A DNA stretch of 64,000 nucleotides from Nocardioides piscis (GCF_011300215.1 NZ_CP049866.1:124001-188000); one strand, 5' to 3'. Shown: positions 18,261-27,515, numbered from the stretch's first letter. Translations and numbers: made by a program. Notes: generated by a model not told the origin, from the letters alone.

Positions 18261-18263
18261 CAT
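18258..18263 (+). promoter_or_regulatory. -10 hexamer of glpX, sharing the modC stop codon
   Basis: TAACAT ends 6 nt before ATG 18270; its first three bases are the modC stop codon. It gives glpX its own leaderless transcript independent of modABC. Confidence 0.5.
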
Positions 18264-18269
18264 GCGCCC

Positions 18270-19274
18270 ATGACGCCGTCCACGCAGCCGCCAGACCGCA
18301 ACCTCGCCCTCGAGCTCGTGCGGGTGACCGAGGCGGCCGCGATGGCCGCGGGCCGCTGGGTCGGTCGTGGCGACAAGAACGACGCCGACGGCGTGGCCGT
18401 CAACGCGATGCGCGTGATGATCTCCAGCATCGGCATGGACGGCGTCGTCGTGATCGGCGAGGGCGAGAAGGACAACGCCCCGATGCTCTACAACGGCGAG
18501 CAGGTCGGCGACGGCACCGGCCCCAAGTGCGACGTGGCGGTCGACCCCATCGACGGCACCACGCTCACCGCGAAGGGCATGAACAACGCGATCTCGGTGC
18601 TCGCCGTGGCGCCTCGCGGCTCGATGTACGACCCCTCGGCGGTGTTCTACATGGAGAAGCTGGTCACCGGCCCCGAGGCGGCCGACGTCGTCGACATCCG
18701 CAACTCGGTCGCCGAGAACATCCACCAGGTCGCCAAGGCCAAGGGCAGCTCGACGTCCGACGTGACGGTCGTGCTCCTCGACCGTCCGCGGCACGCCGCC
18801 ATCGCCGAGGAGATCCGCGCGACCGGTGCCCGCATCAAGTTCATCATCGACGGCGACGTGGCCGGGGCGATCATGGCGGCCCGTCCCGACACCGGCATCG
18901 ACCTGCTGCTCGGTGTCGGCGGCACGCCTGAGGGCATCATCGCCGCCTGCGCCATGAAGGCGCTCGGAGGCGTCATCCAGGGTCGGTTGTGGCCCCAGGA
19001 CGACGACGAGCGCCAGCGTGCCCTCGACGCCGGCCACAACCTCGACCAGGACTTCGTGCTGTCGACCGACGACCTGGTCACCGGCGACGACTGCTTCTTC
19101 GTCGCGACCGGCATCACCGACGGCGAACTGATGCGCGGCGTCCGCTATCGCGCCGACTGTGCGACGACCGACTCGCTCGTGATGCGCTCACGCAGCGGCA
19201 CGATCCGTCGCATCAGCAGCGAGCACCAGCTCTCGAAGCTACGCGATTTCTCCGCAATCGACTTCGACAGCTAG
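18270..19274 (+). CDS. glpX: class II fructose-1,6-bisphosphatase
   Basis: The 334-residue protein converts fructose 1,6-bisphosphate to fructose 6-phosphate in gluconeogenesis. [15 protein letters not shown] (about residues 67-81) and [15 protein letters not shown] (about 90-104) are the metal-binding motifs of the lithium-sensitive phosphatase fold. [20 protein letters not shown] is the GlpX signature. In actinobacteria GlpX is often the only FBPase. The 3' end overlaps the convergent lipase-like gene by 36 nt. The place next to DUF4245, before modABC came between, matches the mycobacterial order. Confidence 0.96.
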   Translation: MTPSTQPPDRNLALELVRVTEAAAMAAGRWVGRGDKNDADGVAVNAMRVMISSIGMDGVVVIGEGEKDNAPMLYNGEQVGDGTGPKCDVAVDPIDGTTLTAKGMNNAISVLAVAPRGSMYDPSAVFYMEKLVTGPEAADVVDIRNSVAENIHQVAKAKGSSTSDVTVVLLDRPRHAAIAEEIRATGARIKFIIDGDVAGAIMAARPDTGIDLLLGVGGTPEGIIAACAMKALGGVIQGRLWPQDDDERQRALDAGHNLDQDFVLSTDDLVTGDDCFFVATGITDGELMRGVRYRADCATTDSLVMRSRSGTIRRISSEHQLSKLRDFSAIDFDS

Positions 19275-20069
19275 GCGGGCGGGCCGCAGGGCCGTCGCGA
19301 CCGCTGCCACCACCCTGGGGTCGACGGCCATGCCGACGTGCGACGCGCTCACCTCGACCGGCTCTGCTGCCGGGTCGATGCAAGCTCGCCAGTCCACGAT
19401 CCCGTCGCGGCGGGAGAAGATCGCGGTGAAGTCGACCGTCTCGGCGAGCGGCGACTGACAGTCGTCGAAGCTGCGACGAGCGCAGGGACCGGAGACGCAG
19501 TCCTCCGACATGGCCCCGGAGAGCCCTGCCCGGCTCAGCCGGATGAGCACGGCCACGCCGGCCGAGAGGCTGGCGTGGTGGGCAGCCGGCGCCATCATCG
19601 GGCTGCCCATCGTCACCAGCCCCGACACGAGGTCGGGTCGGCGGGCGGCGACACCGCGCGCGAGCATGCCGCCCAGGCTGTGACCCACCAACCGGACCTT
19701 GCTCCCCCGGCGCTCGGCGATCGACTCGAGTCGCGCCTCGAGCTGTTCTGAGACACCCAGGGGGCAGCCGACGTTGGCGTGGATGTGGGAGCGGTAGGTG
19801 CGCAAACCTTGTTGCTGGAGGGCGCGCCGCATGAGGGCGAGGCTGCCGTCCCCGGCGAGGAAACCCGGGACCAGCAACACCGGCTCGTCGCCGCGTGCTG
19901 GGAAGCGACGGGCGTAGGGCAGCTGCTTGCGCTCGCTGCGGCGACTCACCGTCGACAGGGCATAGCGCCCGGCCTCACCGACGATCCGGCCCTCACCGAG
20001 CAGCGCGTGCGCCCGCGGACGACCGAAGCCCTCGGGCAGCAGGAAGTCAGCGAGTGTTGTGTGGGTCAC
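19239..20069 (-). CDS. lipase/esterase-like alpha/beta hydrolase
   Basis: The 276-residue protein has the nucleophile elbow [15 protein letters not shown] (Ser about 130) and the oxyanion-hole segment [22 protein letters not shown] resembles the family of secreted triacylglycerol lipases and PGAP1-like hydrolases. [14 protein letters not shown] and SHVGMAVDP offer the catalytic Asp and His. No clear signal peptide is present. GTG 20069 is chosen over TTG 20099 because a TAGGTT -10 hexamer lies 7 nt upstream. The gene ends inside the 3' end of glpX on the opposite strand. Confidence 0.82.
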   Translation of the reverse strand: MTHTTLADFLLPEGFGRPRAHALLGEGRIVGEAGRYALSTVSRRSERKQLPYARRFPARGDEPVLLVPGFLAGDGSLALMRRALQQQGLRTYRSHIHANVGCPLGVSEQLEARLESIAERRGSKVRLVGHSLGGMLARGVAARRPDLVSGLVTMGSPMMAPAAHHASLSAGVAVLIRLSRAGLSGAMSEDCVSGPCARRSFDDCQSPLAETVDFTAIFSRRDGIVDWRACIDPAAEPVEVSASHVGMAVDPRVVAAVATALRPARLAVEVDCGEIA

Positions 20070-20076
20070 ATCCGCG

Positions 20077-20082
20077 AACCTA
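20077..20082 (-). promoter_or_regulatory. -10 hexamer of the lipase-like gene
   Basis: TAGGTT (minus strand) ends 7 nt before GTG 20069; leaderless type. Confidence 0.45.
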
Positions 20083-20170
20083 GGCCTCGTTTCAACCAAT
20101 CAACAGCATTTCCGCCCTCGGATCACTGCCGATATCGGATCGTTGCAATCGGTCGTGTTCACTTGACCGC

Positions 20171-21139
20171 ATGGTCAGGTCGTCAGCATCGAAGCCCGAG
20201 AACCCCTCCTCCGTCGCGGTCTCCGAGGAGCTCTTCGCTCCCGTCAGCCCCACGGTCGAGATCTGCTACCAGACGTTCGGCTCCCCCGACGACGACCCGC
20301 TGCTGCTGGTGATGGGCCTCGGTGGCCCAATGATCTGGTGGGACGAAGACTTCTGCGCCCGACTCGCACGGGCCGGCTTCCACGTCATCCGCTACGACAA
20401 CCGCGACACCGGTCGGTCCTCGCGCATCAACCAGCGCGTGACCCGCGCCCAGCTCGTCCGCGCCTTCACCACCGGCCGCGGCAGCGTGCCCTACTCCATG
20501 AGCGACCTCGCCGGCGACGGGCTCGCCCTCCTCGACCACCTCGGGATCGAGGCCGCCCATGTTGCCGGTGTCTCCATGGGCGGGATGATCGCGCAGACGA
20601 TGGCGCTCGAGGCGCCCACGCGGGTCCTGTCCATGACGAGCATCATGTCGACCACCGGCCGACGCACCGTGGGCTGGCAGAGCCCCAACCTGCTGCCCAC
20701 GCTGATCAAGCCCCGTCGGGGCGGCCGCGAGACCTACATCGAGACCAACTCGTTGATCTGGAACCTGATCGGGTCTCCCGACTTCCCCGTCGAGCCCGCC
20801 GTCCTGCGCGAGCGCGGCGGCGACACCTTCGACCGGGGCGTCTCGGCCAGCGGGGTCCTGCGACAGATGCTGGCCGTCCTGCGCCAGCCCAACCGCACAC
20901 TGCGCCTGCGCAACCTGCGCGTGCCCACGCTGGTGATCCACGGGATGGCCGACAAGATGGTGCACGTCAGCGGCGGGCGCGCCACGGCGGCAGCCATCCC
21001 CGGCGCCGAGCTGTTGCTCATCGACGGCATGGGCCACGACCTGCCGGTCGACCTCTACGACACGTTCGTCGACGGGATCCGCCGCACGGCTGACCGGTCC
21101 GGCTCAGCCGTCGACCACACGGGCACCGCCGCCGGCTGA
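20171..21139 (+). CDS. alpha/beta hydrolase
   Basis: The 322-residue protein has the nucleophile elbow VAGVSMGGMIAQTMALEAP (Ser about 136), the oxyanion loop LLLVMGLGGPMIWWDEDF, and the segment VIRYDNRDTGRSSR typical of epoxide-hydrolase and aclacinomycin-methylesterase-like enzymes. HGMADKMVHVSGG and MGHDLPVDLYD supply the Asp and His. The substrate is unknown. The 3' end overlaps galK on the other strand by 36 nt. It is divergent from the lipase-like gene across 101 bp, which contain the palindrome CCGATATCGG but no clear promoter. Confidence 0.85.
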   Translation: MVRSSASKPENPSSVAVSEELFAPVSPTVEICYQTFGSPDDDPLLLVMGLGGPMIWWDEDFCARLARAGFHVIRYDNRDTGRSSRINQRVTRAQLVRAFTTGRGSVPYSMSDLAGDGLALLDHLGIEAAHVAGVSMGGMIAQTMALEAPTRVLSMTSIMSTTGRRTVGWQSPNLLPTLIKPRRGGRETYIETNSLIWNLIGSPDFPVEPAVLRERGGDTFDRGVSASGVLRQMLAVLRQPNRTLRLRNLRVPTLVIHGMADKMVHVSGGRATAAAIPGAELLLIDGMGHDLPVDLYDTFVDGIRRTADRSGSAVDHTGTAAG

Positions 21140-22201
21140 CGCGGTGAAGGTGGCCGGCGTGGTGAGGCCGGCGTGCGCGAACGCGTGAAGGACGGCCGCC
21201 TCGGCCTCCTGCACGGCCTGCGACTCGACCAGGCCGAGCACGCAACCACCGAACCCGCCGCCGGTCATCCGCGCGCCGTGTGCGCCGGCGCCGACCAGCG
21301 CCCTGACCGCGAGGTCGACCTCGGAGACGGTGATGCGGAAGTCGTCACGCATCGAGCTGTGGGAGTCGCTCAGGAGCCGACCGACGTCCCGGGTGCGGCC
21401 GGCCTCGAGCAGCTCCACCGTCCGCAGCACCCGCTCGTTCTCGGTCACCACGTGACGGACCAGGCGCCGCAACACCTCGTCGTCGAGCCGCGACAGAGCG
21501 GGTTCGAGCTCCTCGCCCGCCACGTCTCGCAGTGCACGGACGCCCAGCCGCCGAGCGGCCTCCTGGCAGCCGGCGCAGCGATCGGCATACGCACCGTCGG
21601 CGTTGCGGTGGGAGACCCGGGTGTCGACGACGAGGAGGGCCAGCCCGTCCGCGGCCAGGTCGAACGGCACCGGCCGCGTCACGAGCGAGCGCATGTCGCA
21701 CCACAACGCATGTCCCTGCCGGGCCCGCAGCGAGACGAGCTGGTCCATGCCACCGGTCGGCACACCCACGACGTCGTTCTCGACGGCACGCGTCAGGGCA
21801 AGCAGGTCGGGCGCCCCGTCCGGGTCCAGCTCCAGGGCAGCGACCAGCGCAGTGGCGACGGAGCAGACCAGGGCTGCCGACGACGACAGGCCGGCACCGA
21901 GGGGTACGTCGCTGTCCACCTCGACCCTCAGCGGCGGGACCTCCACACCGGCGCGCTGCAGCAACCACAGCGGGCCGAGGACGTAGCGCGCCCAGACGGG
22001 GGCCTCGTCGGGCGTCGCCGTCGGCTGCACCGACACCTCGGCCGCCTGCTGACGAGAATGGGCGACCCACGCATTCCCGCCGAGTCGCACGCTCGCCGTA
22101 CACCCCATCTCCAGGGCCATCGGGAGGACGAATCCGTCGTTGTAGTCGGTGTGCTCGCCGATCAGGTTCACCCGTCCGGGTGCGAACGCACGGGCTGCCA
22201 T
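21104..22201 (-). CDS. galK: galactokinase
   Basis: The 365-residue GHMP kinase begins with the galactokinase signature GRVNLIGEHTDYNDGFVLPM (residues 9-28). The ATP-binding motif is VPLGAGLSSSAAL (about 99-111), and RMTGGGFGGCVLGLVE is the third GHMP motif. VVGVPTGGMDQLVSL carries the catalytic aspartate. It makes galactose 1-phosphate; galT and galE are not in the window. It is divergent from the sugar ABC transporter (74 bp), so the transporter may import a galactoside, but this is only suggested by position. Confidence 0.93.
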   Translation of the reverse strand: MAARAFAPGRVNLIGEHTDYNDGFVLPMALEMGCTASVRLGGNAWVAHSRQQAAEVSVQPTATPDEAPVWARYVLGPLWLLQRAGVEVPPLRVEVDSDVPLGAGLSSSAALVCSVATALVAALELDPDGAPDLLALTRAVENDVVGVPTGGMDQLVSLRARQGHALWCDMRSLVTRPVPFDLAADGLALLVVDTRVSHRNADGAYADRCAGCQEAARRLGVRALRDVAGEELEPALSRLDDEVLRRLVRHVVTENERVLRTVELLEAGRTRDVGRLLSDSHSSMRDDFRITVSEVDLAVRALVGAGAHGARMTGGGFGGCVLGLVESQAVQEAEAAVLHAFAHAGLTTPATFTASAGGGARVVDG

Positions 22202-22275
22202 GGGCTCAAGGTTGCCAACTGGACCCCATCAGGACTAGACCTGTGACCCGGGACACAAATGAATGGAGGGGGCGG

Positions 22276-23616
22276 ATGACTCGTTCATCGACGCAGCCAC
22301 GCAGACGTACACGCCGCTGGGCGGCTCAGGCAGGAGCCTTGACGCTGGCCTGCGGGCTGCTCGCGTCCTGTTCGGGCGACGACTCCGGGAAGGCTCAGCT
22401 GAACTGGTACGTCAACCCGGACGGCGTGGCCACCTTCCAGGAATACGCGAAGTCGTGCAGCACCGACGACTACGACATCGTCGTCGACCAGCTGCCTGCC
22501 GGCGCCACCGACCAGCGGGTGCAGCTCGCCCGCCGCTTGGCCGCCGAGGACTCCTCCACCGACCTGATGAACCTCGACCCGGTGTTCGTCGCCGAGTTCG
22601 CCAACGCCGGCTGGCTGGCGGAGGTGCCGGAGGAGAAGGCGCAGGAGATCATCGCCAGTGCCGAGGGCGAGGGTGAATACCTCTCCGGCGCTGCCGAGAC
22701 CGTCATCTGGGAGGACAAGGCCTTCGCGATTCCGCTGTGGGCCAACACCCAGGTGCTCTGGTATCGCAGGTCGCTCGCCGAGAAGGCCGGCCTCGACATG
22801 GAGCAGCCCGTCACCTGGAAGCAGATCATCGAGGCGGCCGAGTCCAACGGCGCCTCGGTCGGGGTGCAGGCCAACCTCTACGAGGGCTACCTCGTCTGGA
22901 TCAACGCTCTCGTCACGGGTGCCGGAGGCGCCATCGTGGAGGACACCGAGGCCGGGCGCGACGCGGAGGTGACCATCGACTCCGACGCGGGACGCAAGGC
23001 CGCCGAGGTGGTGCAGGCGCTCGCCGAGTCCGAAGCCGCACAACCCGACCTCTCGGTCTCCAACGAGGGCACCGTGCTGGGCCCGATGTGGCAGGACCCG
23101 GGCGAGTTCATGGTGAACTGGACGTTCGTCTACGCCAACTACAAGGGCCTGATCGGTGGGGCCGGCGGCCCGGCCGACGAGGAGGCCTTCGAGGACCTCG
23201 GCTGGGCGCGCTATCCGGCCACCGTCGAGGGCGAGGAGTCCAAGCCGCCCATCGGCGGGATCGACATCGGCGTGGGTGCGTTCTCCGACGAGCCCGAGTT
23301 CGCCATCGAGGCGGCCGAGTGCATCACCTCCACCGAGGCCCAGGTCGACCTGGCCCTCAACGACGGGCTCATGCCCTCGACCAACGAGGCCTACGACGAG
23401 GTCGCCGCCAGCGGCGACTTCCCCGAGGACCTGATCAAGCTCTACCAGGAGAGCGTGGACACCGGAGGGCCCCGGCCGAAGAGCGCGTTCTACGCCACGA
23501 TCTCCAGCGCCATCCAGAACGAGTGGCACTCACCGAGGTCGGTCGACCCGGAGAGCACACCCAAGAACTCCGCTGAATATCTCGAGGCCGTACTGGAAGG
23601 GAAGAAGCTGCTATGA
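22276..23616 (+). CDS. carbohydrate ABC transporter substrate-binding lipoprotein
   Basis: The 446-residue protein starts at ATG 22276 after GGAGGGGG. Basic residues (RRRTRR), a hydrophobic core and the lipobox LASC (Cys about 31) mark a lipoprotein. The body is a family 1 solute-binding protein of the maltose/trehalose type: LAAEDSSTDLMNLDPVFVAE, FAIPLWANTQVLWYRRSLAE and GGIDIGVGAFS are its conserved blocks. It resembles LpqY of mycobacteria, but the sugar cannot be told. The stop overlaps the next start (ATGA). The long open frame upstream is antisense to galK. Confidence 0.9.
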   Translation: MTRSSTQPRRRTRRWAAQAGALTLACGLLASCSGDDSGKAQLNWYVNPDGVATFQEYAKSCSTDDYDIVVDQLPAGATDQRVQLARRLAAEDSSTDLMNLDPVFVAEFANAGWLAEVPEEKAQEIIASAEGEGEYLSGAAETVIWEDKAFAIPLWANTQVLWYRRSLAEKAGLDMEQPVTWKQIIEAAESNGASVGVQANLYEGYLVWINALVTGAGGAIVEDTEAGRDAEVTIDSDAGRKAAEVVQALAESEAAQPDLSVSNEGTVLGPMWQDPGEFMVNWTFVYANYKGLIGGAGGPADEEAFEDLGWARYPATVEGEESKPPIGGIDIGVGAFSDEPEFAIEAAECITSTEAQVDLALNDGLMPSTNEAYDEVAASGDFPEDLIKLYQESVDTGGPRPKSAFYATISSAIQNEWHSPRSVDPESTPKNSAEYLEAVLEGKKLL

Positions 23617-24554
23617 GCACAACAGCCGTGCAGACGGCGACCCCGACCTCGAAGGTGCCAAAGGCCGAGAGCGATCGCAGCAAGTCCGAGAACAGGCTGG
23701 GCCAGCGGCTGGTCCTGCCCTCGATCATCCTGATGTTGATCGTGACCGCGTTCCCGATGCTGCGGGCGCTCTATCTCTCGGTCTTCGACTACACCCTGAC
23801 CGCACCCGACGACCGCAGCTTCGTGGGCTTCTCCAACTACGTCACCGCGTTGACCGACCCGCTGTTCTGGACGTCCACCGGCATCACGGTCCTCTACATG
23901 TTGGTGACCGTGGCGATCGAGCTGGTCATCGGCTTCATCTTCGCCATGGTGATGCACCGGCTGATCTTCGCCCGGGGGGTGGTGAGGACCTCGATCCTGA
24001 TCCCCTACGGCATCATCACCGTGGTCTCGGGGTTCGCCTGGCAGTTCGCGTTCTCCTACCAGAACGGCTTCGTCAACTCGTGGCTGCCGTTCATCGGCGC
24101 AGACTTCAACTGGTTCGGCGACACCACGCCCGCGGTCATCGCGATCTGTGTCTCCGAGATCTGGAAGACGACGCCGTTCATGTCGCTGCTGCTGCTCGCA
24201 GGACTGGCCCAGGTGTCCGAGGACATGGTCGAGGCGGCCAAGGTCGACGGCGCCACCTGGTGGCAGCGCCTGTGGAAGGTGGTGCTGCCCAACATGCGCT
24301 CGGCGATCATGGTCGCGGTGCTGTTCCGGGCGCTCGACGCCTACCGCATCTTCGACAACATCTTTGTGATGACTGCCGGGGCCGAGGACACCGCCTCGAT
24401 CAGCTTCCTCACCTACCGGCAGACGATCGAGCAGTTCCAGCTCGGCATGGGCTCCGCCTTGTCGGTGCTGCTGTTCCTCTCGGTGCTCGTCATCGCGTTC
24501 TTGATCATCAAGCTGTTCCGAGTCGACCTGGCCGCAGCCCGGCAGGAAGGGTGA
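23613..24554 (+). CDS. carbohydrate ABC transporter permease (SugA/MalF-like)
   Basis: The 313-residue protein has a cytoplasmic N-terminus of about 35 residues and six membrane helices, the first at PSIILMLIVTAFPMLRALYL. The EAA loop MVEAAKVDGATWWQRLWKVV (about residues 206-225) contacts the ATPase. It forms a heterodimer with the next gene product. Its ATG overlaps the stop of the substrate-binding gene by 4 nt; the next gene starts 6 nt after its stop. Confidence 0.92.
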   Translation: MSTTAVQTATPTSKVPKAESDRSKSENRLGQRLVLPSIILMLIVTAFPMLRALYLSVFDYTLTAPDDRSFVGFSNYVTALTDPLFWTSTGITVLYMLVTVAIELVIGFIFAMVMHRLIFARGVVRTSILIPYGIITVVSGFAWQFAFSYQNGFVNSWLPFIGADFNWFGDTTPAVIAICVSEIWKTTPFMSLLLLAGLAQVSEDMVEAAKVDGATWWQRLWKVVLPNMRSAIMVAVLFRALDAYRIFDNIFVMTAGAEDTASISFLTYRQTIEQFQLGMGSALSVLLFLSVLVIAFLIIKLFRVDLAAARQEG

Positions 24555-24560
24555 GTTGAG

Positions 24561-25400
24561 ATGAAGAAGCTCGGAGTCCCCATCGGGGTGACGCTCATCT
24601 TGCTGTGGTGCCTGCTCCCCGTGGCCTGGATCATCTCCTTGTCGTTCAAGTCCGAGGAGTCCATCACCGCGGGCAACCCCGGCTTCCTGCCGGGCGAGGG
24701 CACCTTCGCGGGGTGGGCCAACTACGACAAGGTCCTCAGCGACCCGCTCTACGACTACTTCCCCCGCGCGATCCTCAACTCCATCGGCATCAGCCTGATC
24801 GCCACGGCGCTCTCGGTGATCGTGGCCACCCTGGCGGCATACGCCATCGCCCGCCTCGAGTTCAAGGGCAAGCGCCTGGTGCTGTCGCTGGCGCTGGTGA
24901 TCGCGATGTTCCCGGTGGTGTCGCTGGTCGGGCCGCTGTTCGACATGTGGCGCACCCTGGGGATCTATGACACCTGGATCGGCCTGATCATCCCCTACAT
25001 GTCGTTCACGCTGCCGCTGGCGATCTGGACCCTGTCGGCCTTCTTCCGCGAGATCCCGTGGGAGATGGAGCAGGCGGCCCAGGTCGACGGGGCGACGTCG
25101 TGGCAGGCCTTCCGCAAGGTGATCGTGCCGCTGGCGGCACCCGGGGTGTTCACCGCGGCGATCCTGACGTTCTTCTTCGCCTGGAACGACTTCGTCTTCG
25201 GGATCTCGCTGACCTCGACCGAGGCGGCACGACCCATCCCGGCGTCACTGGCCTTCTTCGTGGGGGCCGATCCGTTCAACCGGCCGGCGTCCCTGCTGGC
25301 GGCCGCAGCGGTGATCTCAACGATCCCGATCATCATCATCGTCCTGCTGTTCCAGCGCAAGATCGTCGCTGGACTCACCTCCGGCGCAGTGAAGGGTTGA
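24561..25400 (+). CDS. carbohydrate ABC transporter permease (SugB/MalG-like)
   Basis: The 279-residue protein has six membrane helices and the EAA loop MEQAAQVDGATSWQAFRKVI (about residues 167-186) followed by PLAAPGVFTAAILTFFFAWN, both standard for MalG-type subunits. It pairs with the preceding permease. It starts 6 nt after that gene and the ATPase gene begins 4 nt after its stop. Confidence 0.92.
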   Translation: MKKLGVPIGVTLILLWCLLPVAWIISLSFKSEESITAGNPGFLPGEGTFAGWANYDKVLSDPLYDYFPRAILNSIGISLIATALSVIVATLAAYAIARLEFKGKRLVLSLALVIAMFPVVSLVGPLFDMWRTLGIYDTWIGLIIPYMSFTLPLAIWTLSAFFREIPWEMEQAAQVDGATSWQAFRKVIVPLAAPGVFTAAILTFFFAWNDFVFGISLTSTEAARPIPASLAFFVGADPFNRPASLLAAAAVISTIPIIIIVLLFQRKIVAGLTSGAVKG

Positions 25401-25404
25401 TCTG

Positions 25405-26664
25405 ATGTCTGCCATCAACATGAAGAACATCGTCAAGAAGTACGGCGACGGCTTCCCGGCCGTCAACGACGTCAGCATCGACGTGGCCGACGGGGAGTTC
25501 ATGATCCTCGTCGGTCCCTCCGGCTGCGGGAAGTCGACCCTGCTGCGGATGATCGTGGGGCTCGAGGACATCACCTCGGGCGACATGATCATCGGCGACC
25601 GCAAGGTCAACGACCTGGCGCCGCGCGACCGCAACCTGGCGATGGTGTTCCAGAACTATGCGCTCTATCCCCACCTCACGGTCTACGAGAACATCGCCTT
25701 CCCCCTCCGGCTGGCCGGGGCCAAGGACAGCGAGGTCGACGAGAAGGTCCGCAACGCCTCGAAGACCCTCGAGCTCGACGAGCACCTCGACCGCAAGCCC
25801 GGCAACCTCTCGGGTGGTCAGCGTCAGCGGGTCGCGATGGGTCGCGCCATCGTCCGCGACGCGGACGCGTTCCTCTTCGACGAGCCGCTGTCCAACCTCG
25901 ACGCCAAGCTGCGCGGGCAGATGCGCACCGAGATCGCCCGCCTGCAGAAGAAGCTCGGCATCACCACGGTCTATGTCACCCACGACCAGACCGAGGCGAT
26001 GACGCTCGGCGACCGGGTCGCAGTGATGAAGCGCGGGATCCTGCAGCAGCTCGCGACACCGCGCGAGCTGTACGAGAACCCCGGCAACCTCTTCGTCGCC
26101 GGCTTCATCGGCTCCCCGCCGATGAACTTCGTGCCTGCCGAGGTCGACGGCACCTCGGTCAAGATGCCCTTCGGCACCGTCCAGATCCCCGAGGCCCGGT
26201 CGAAGAACGCCCAGGGCAAGGGGCTCCTCATCGCCGGCATCCGGCCCCAGCACTTCGAGGACGCATCGGTGATGCAGACCAAGAAGGAGGGCTCGACCTT
26301 CAAGACCACGGTCGACGTGGTCGAGTGGCTCGGCAACGAGGCCTATGCCTACATCCCGTTCGAGGCTCCGCCCGAGGTCAAGGAGCAGCTCACGCAGCTG
26401 GAGAAGGACCTGGACGGCGAGGCGATGCGCACCCAGCTCGTCGTGTCCCTCGACGGTGCGAGCAAGATCAGGGAGGGCGACGAGGCGGAGATCTGGGTCG
26501 ACGCCGAGAAGATCCACCTCTTCGACCCCGCCACCGGCGAGAACCTCACCGTCGACCTGGAGCACGCAGGCCGGATCCACGGCCATGAGGATCCCAAGTC
26601 AATGGCCAGGGCAGAGAAGATGGCTGACCAGGGCGAGGAGATCCACTCCGCCGAGAAGTCCTGA
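25405..26664 (+). CDS. sugar ABC transporter ATP-binding protein (SugC/MsmK/UgpC-like)
   Basis: The 419-residue ATPase has Walker A GPSGCGKST (about residues 37-45), Q-loop VFQNYALYPHLTVYEN, signature NLSGGQRQRVAMGRAIV (about 132), Walker B AFLFDEPLSNLDAKLR and the switch His in YVTHDQTEAM. The C-terminal half is an MalK-type regulatory OB/TOBE region, longer than usual: about 60 residues after the typical end (VDAEKIHLFDPATGENL) run on as a polar tail rich in Glu and Lys. The gene is convergent with the DUF1707 gene with only 2 nt between the stops. Confidence 0.92.
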   Translation: MSAINMKNIVKKYGDGFPAVNDVSIDVADGEFMILVGPSGCGKSTLLRMIVGLEDITSGDMIIGDRKVNDLAPRDRNLAMVFQNYALYPHLTVYENIAFPLRLAGAKDSEVDEKVRNASKTLELDEHLDRKPGNLSGGQRQRVAMGRAIVRDADAFLFDEPLSNLDAKLRGQMRTEIARLQKKLGITTVYVTHDQTEAMTLGDRVAVMKRGILQQLATPRELYENPGNLFVAGFIGSPPMNFVPAEVDGTSVKMPFGTVQIPEARSKNAQGKGLLIAGIRPQHFEDASVMQTKKEGSTFKTTVDVVEWLGNEAYAYIPFEAPPEVKEQLTQLEKDLDGEAMRTQLVVSLDGASKIREGDEAEIWVDAEKIHLFDPATGENLTVDLEHAGRIHGHEDPKSMARAEKMADQGEEIHSAEKS

Positions 26665-26666
26665 GG

Positions 26667-27308
26667 TCAGTAGCTGCCGAGGTATTTCTTGGGGGTTCCC
26701 GGGGCTGGCAGCCGCTGGACCTGGACCGAGCCCATCAAGGCCATCCCTCGCACGCGCACGGTGGGCGAGTCCGGTCGCAGGTCGGCCGGCACCTTGTCCC
26801 TGCCCTGGCCGTAGTCACCCATGATCGGCGTGCCGTCGACGACGACGTGGAAGTGCGCGGGGACGAGGATCTTGACGTCGCCCATGATCGCGCTGGCATT
26901 GATCAGGGTGTCGGGGCTGGTCAGCGTCGCCTCGCGCAGGTCGAGCACGACGCTGCCCATCAGCGAGAACGCCGCATGGTTGGCCGGGACGTGCCATGCG
27001 CCGCGACGTTTGCAGTCGCCCATGATCGCCACCGAGCTGGCGTGACCCGGAACTGCGGGGGCTCCCGCACCGGCCCGGGGCACCAGCGCGTGGGCGACCG
27101 GCGCTGCTGGGTGAAGGTCTGCGGTGATGGGGATCAGGTCGGCATACGTCTTGGCGCTCCACGTGGCCTCGAGCCGCTCGTCGAGCTCGTCGAGGTCGAG
27201 CCGGCCCTCTCCCGCCGCTGTCCGGAGGAGCTCTGCCACCTTGTGGCGGTCGTCGTCGCCGATGCGCATCTGCGACGGGTCGTGCGGCCGGTTCTCCATC
27301 TCCCCCAT
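26667..27308 (-). CDS. DUF1707 and LiaF-like C-terminal domain protein
   Basis: The 213-residue protein begins with a DUF1707 (SHOCT-like) motif: MRIGDDDRHKVAELLRTAAG and LDLDELDERLEATWSAKTYA (residues 14-53). After a Pro/Ala linker comes a cell-wall-stress-type domain with repeated IMGD or LMGS units (SVAIMGDCKR, FSLMGSVVLD, SAIMGDVKI, TPIMGDYG, MALMGSVQVQ), like the C-terminal domain of LiaF. No membrane segment is obvious. Such proteins are thought to act with envelope-stress systems; no two-component genes are nearby. TAGGCT 6 nt upstream supports ATG 27308. Confidence 0.82.
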   Translation of the reverse strand: MGEMENRPHDPSQMRIGDDDRHKVAELLRTAAGEGRLDLDELDERLEATWSAKTYADLIPITADLHPAAPVAHALVPRAGAGAPAVPGHASSVAIMGDCKRRGAWHVPANHAAFSLMGSVVLDLREATLTSPDTLINASAIMGDVKILVPAHFHVVVDGTPIMGDYGQGRDKVPADLRPDSPTVRVRGMALMGSVQVQRLPAPGTPKKYLGSY

Positions 27309-27314
27309 GCCGCC

Positions 27315-27320
27315 AGCCTA
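27315..27320 (-). promoter_or_regulatory. -10 hexamer of the DUF1707 gene
   Basis: TAGGCT (minus strand) ends 6 nt before ATG 27308. The mirror-symmetric repeat array begins about 40 bp further upstream, close to where a -35 region would end. Confidence 0.45.
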
Positions 27321-27360
27321 GATGAGGCGCCGCCCGCCCAGCGCTGATCCAGAACGCACC

Positions 27361-27515
27361 CGAGTCGGCGCGGGCCGCACGCCGAGTCGGCGCAGAACAC
27401 ACACCGAGTCGGCGCCGGATGCATGCAGAGTGGCTCGCGCGCCGACTCGACGTGTCCTGCGCGCCGACTCGGCATGCACTGCGCGCCCACTCGTCGTGCC
27501 TTGCGCGCCGACTCG
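27361..27515. repeat. mirror-symmetric array of 11-bp repeats with 22-bp period
   Basis: CGAGTCGGCGC occurs exactly at 27361, 27383 and 27405, with a decayed copy at 27427. Its reverse complement GCGCCGACTCG occurs at 27439, 27461, 27483 (one mismatch) and 27505. Every start is 22 bp from the next within each half, and the halves are mirror images about 27438. The 11-bp spacers are also alike (a CAC or CAT core near the same place), so the true unit is about 22 bp. The period is not a multiple of three, which argues against coding. The 155 bp can fold into a long imperfect hairpin. It lies upstream of the DUF1707 gene and the small ORF at 27536. Confidence 0.85.

Noticed and set aside
27361..27515. 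CRISPR array
   Set aside because: Repeats are 11 bp with 11-bp similar spacers, and half are inverted; no cas genes are near.
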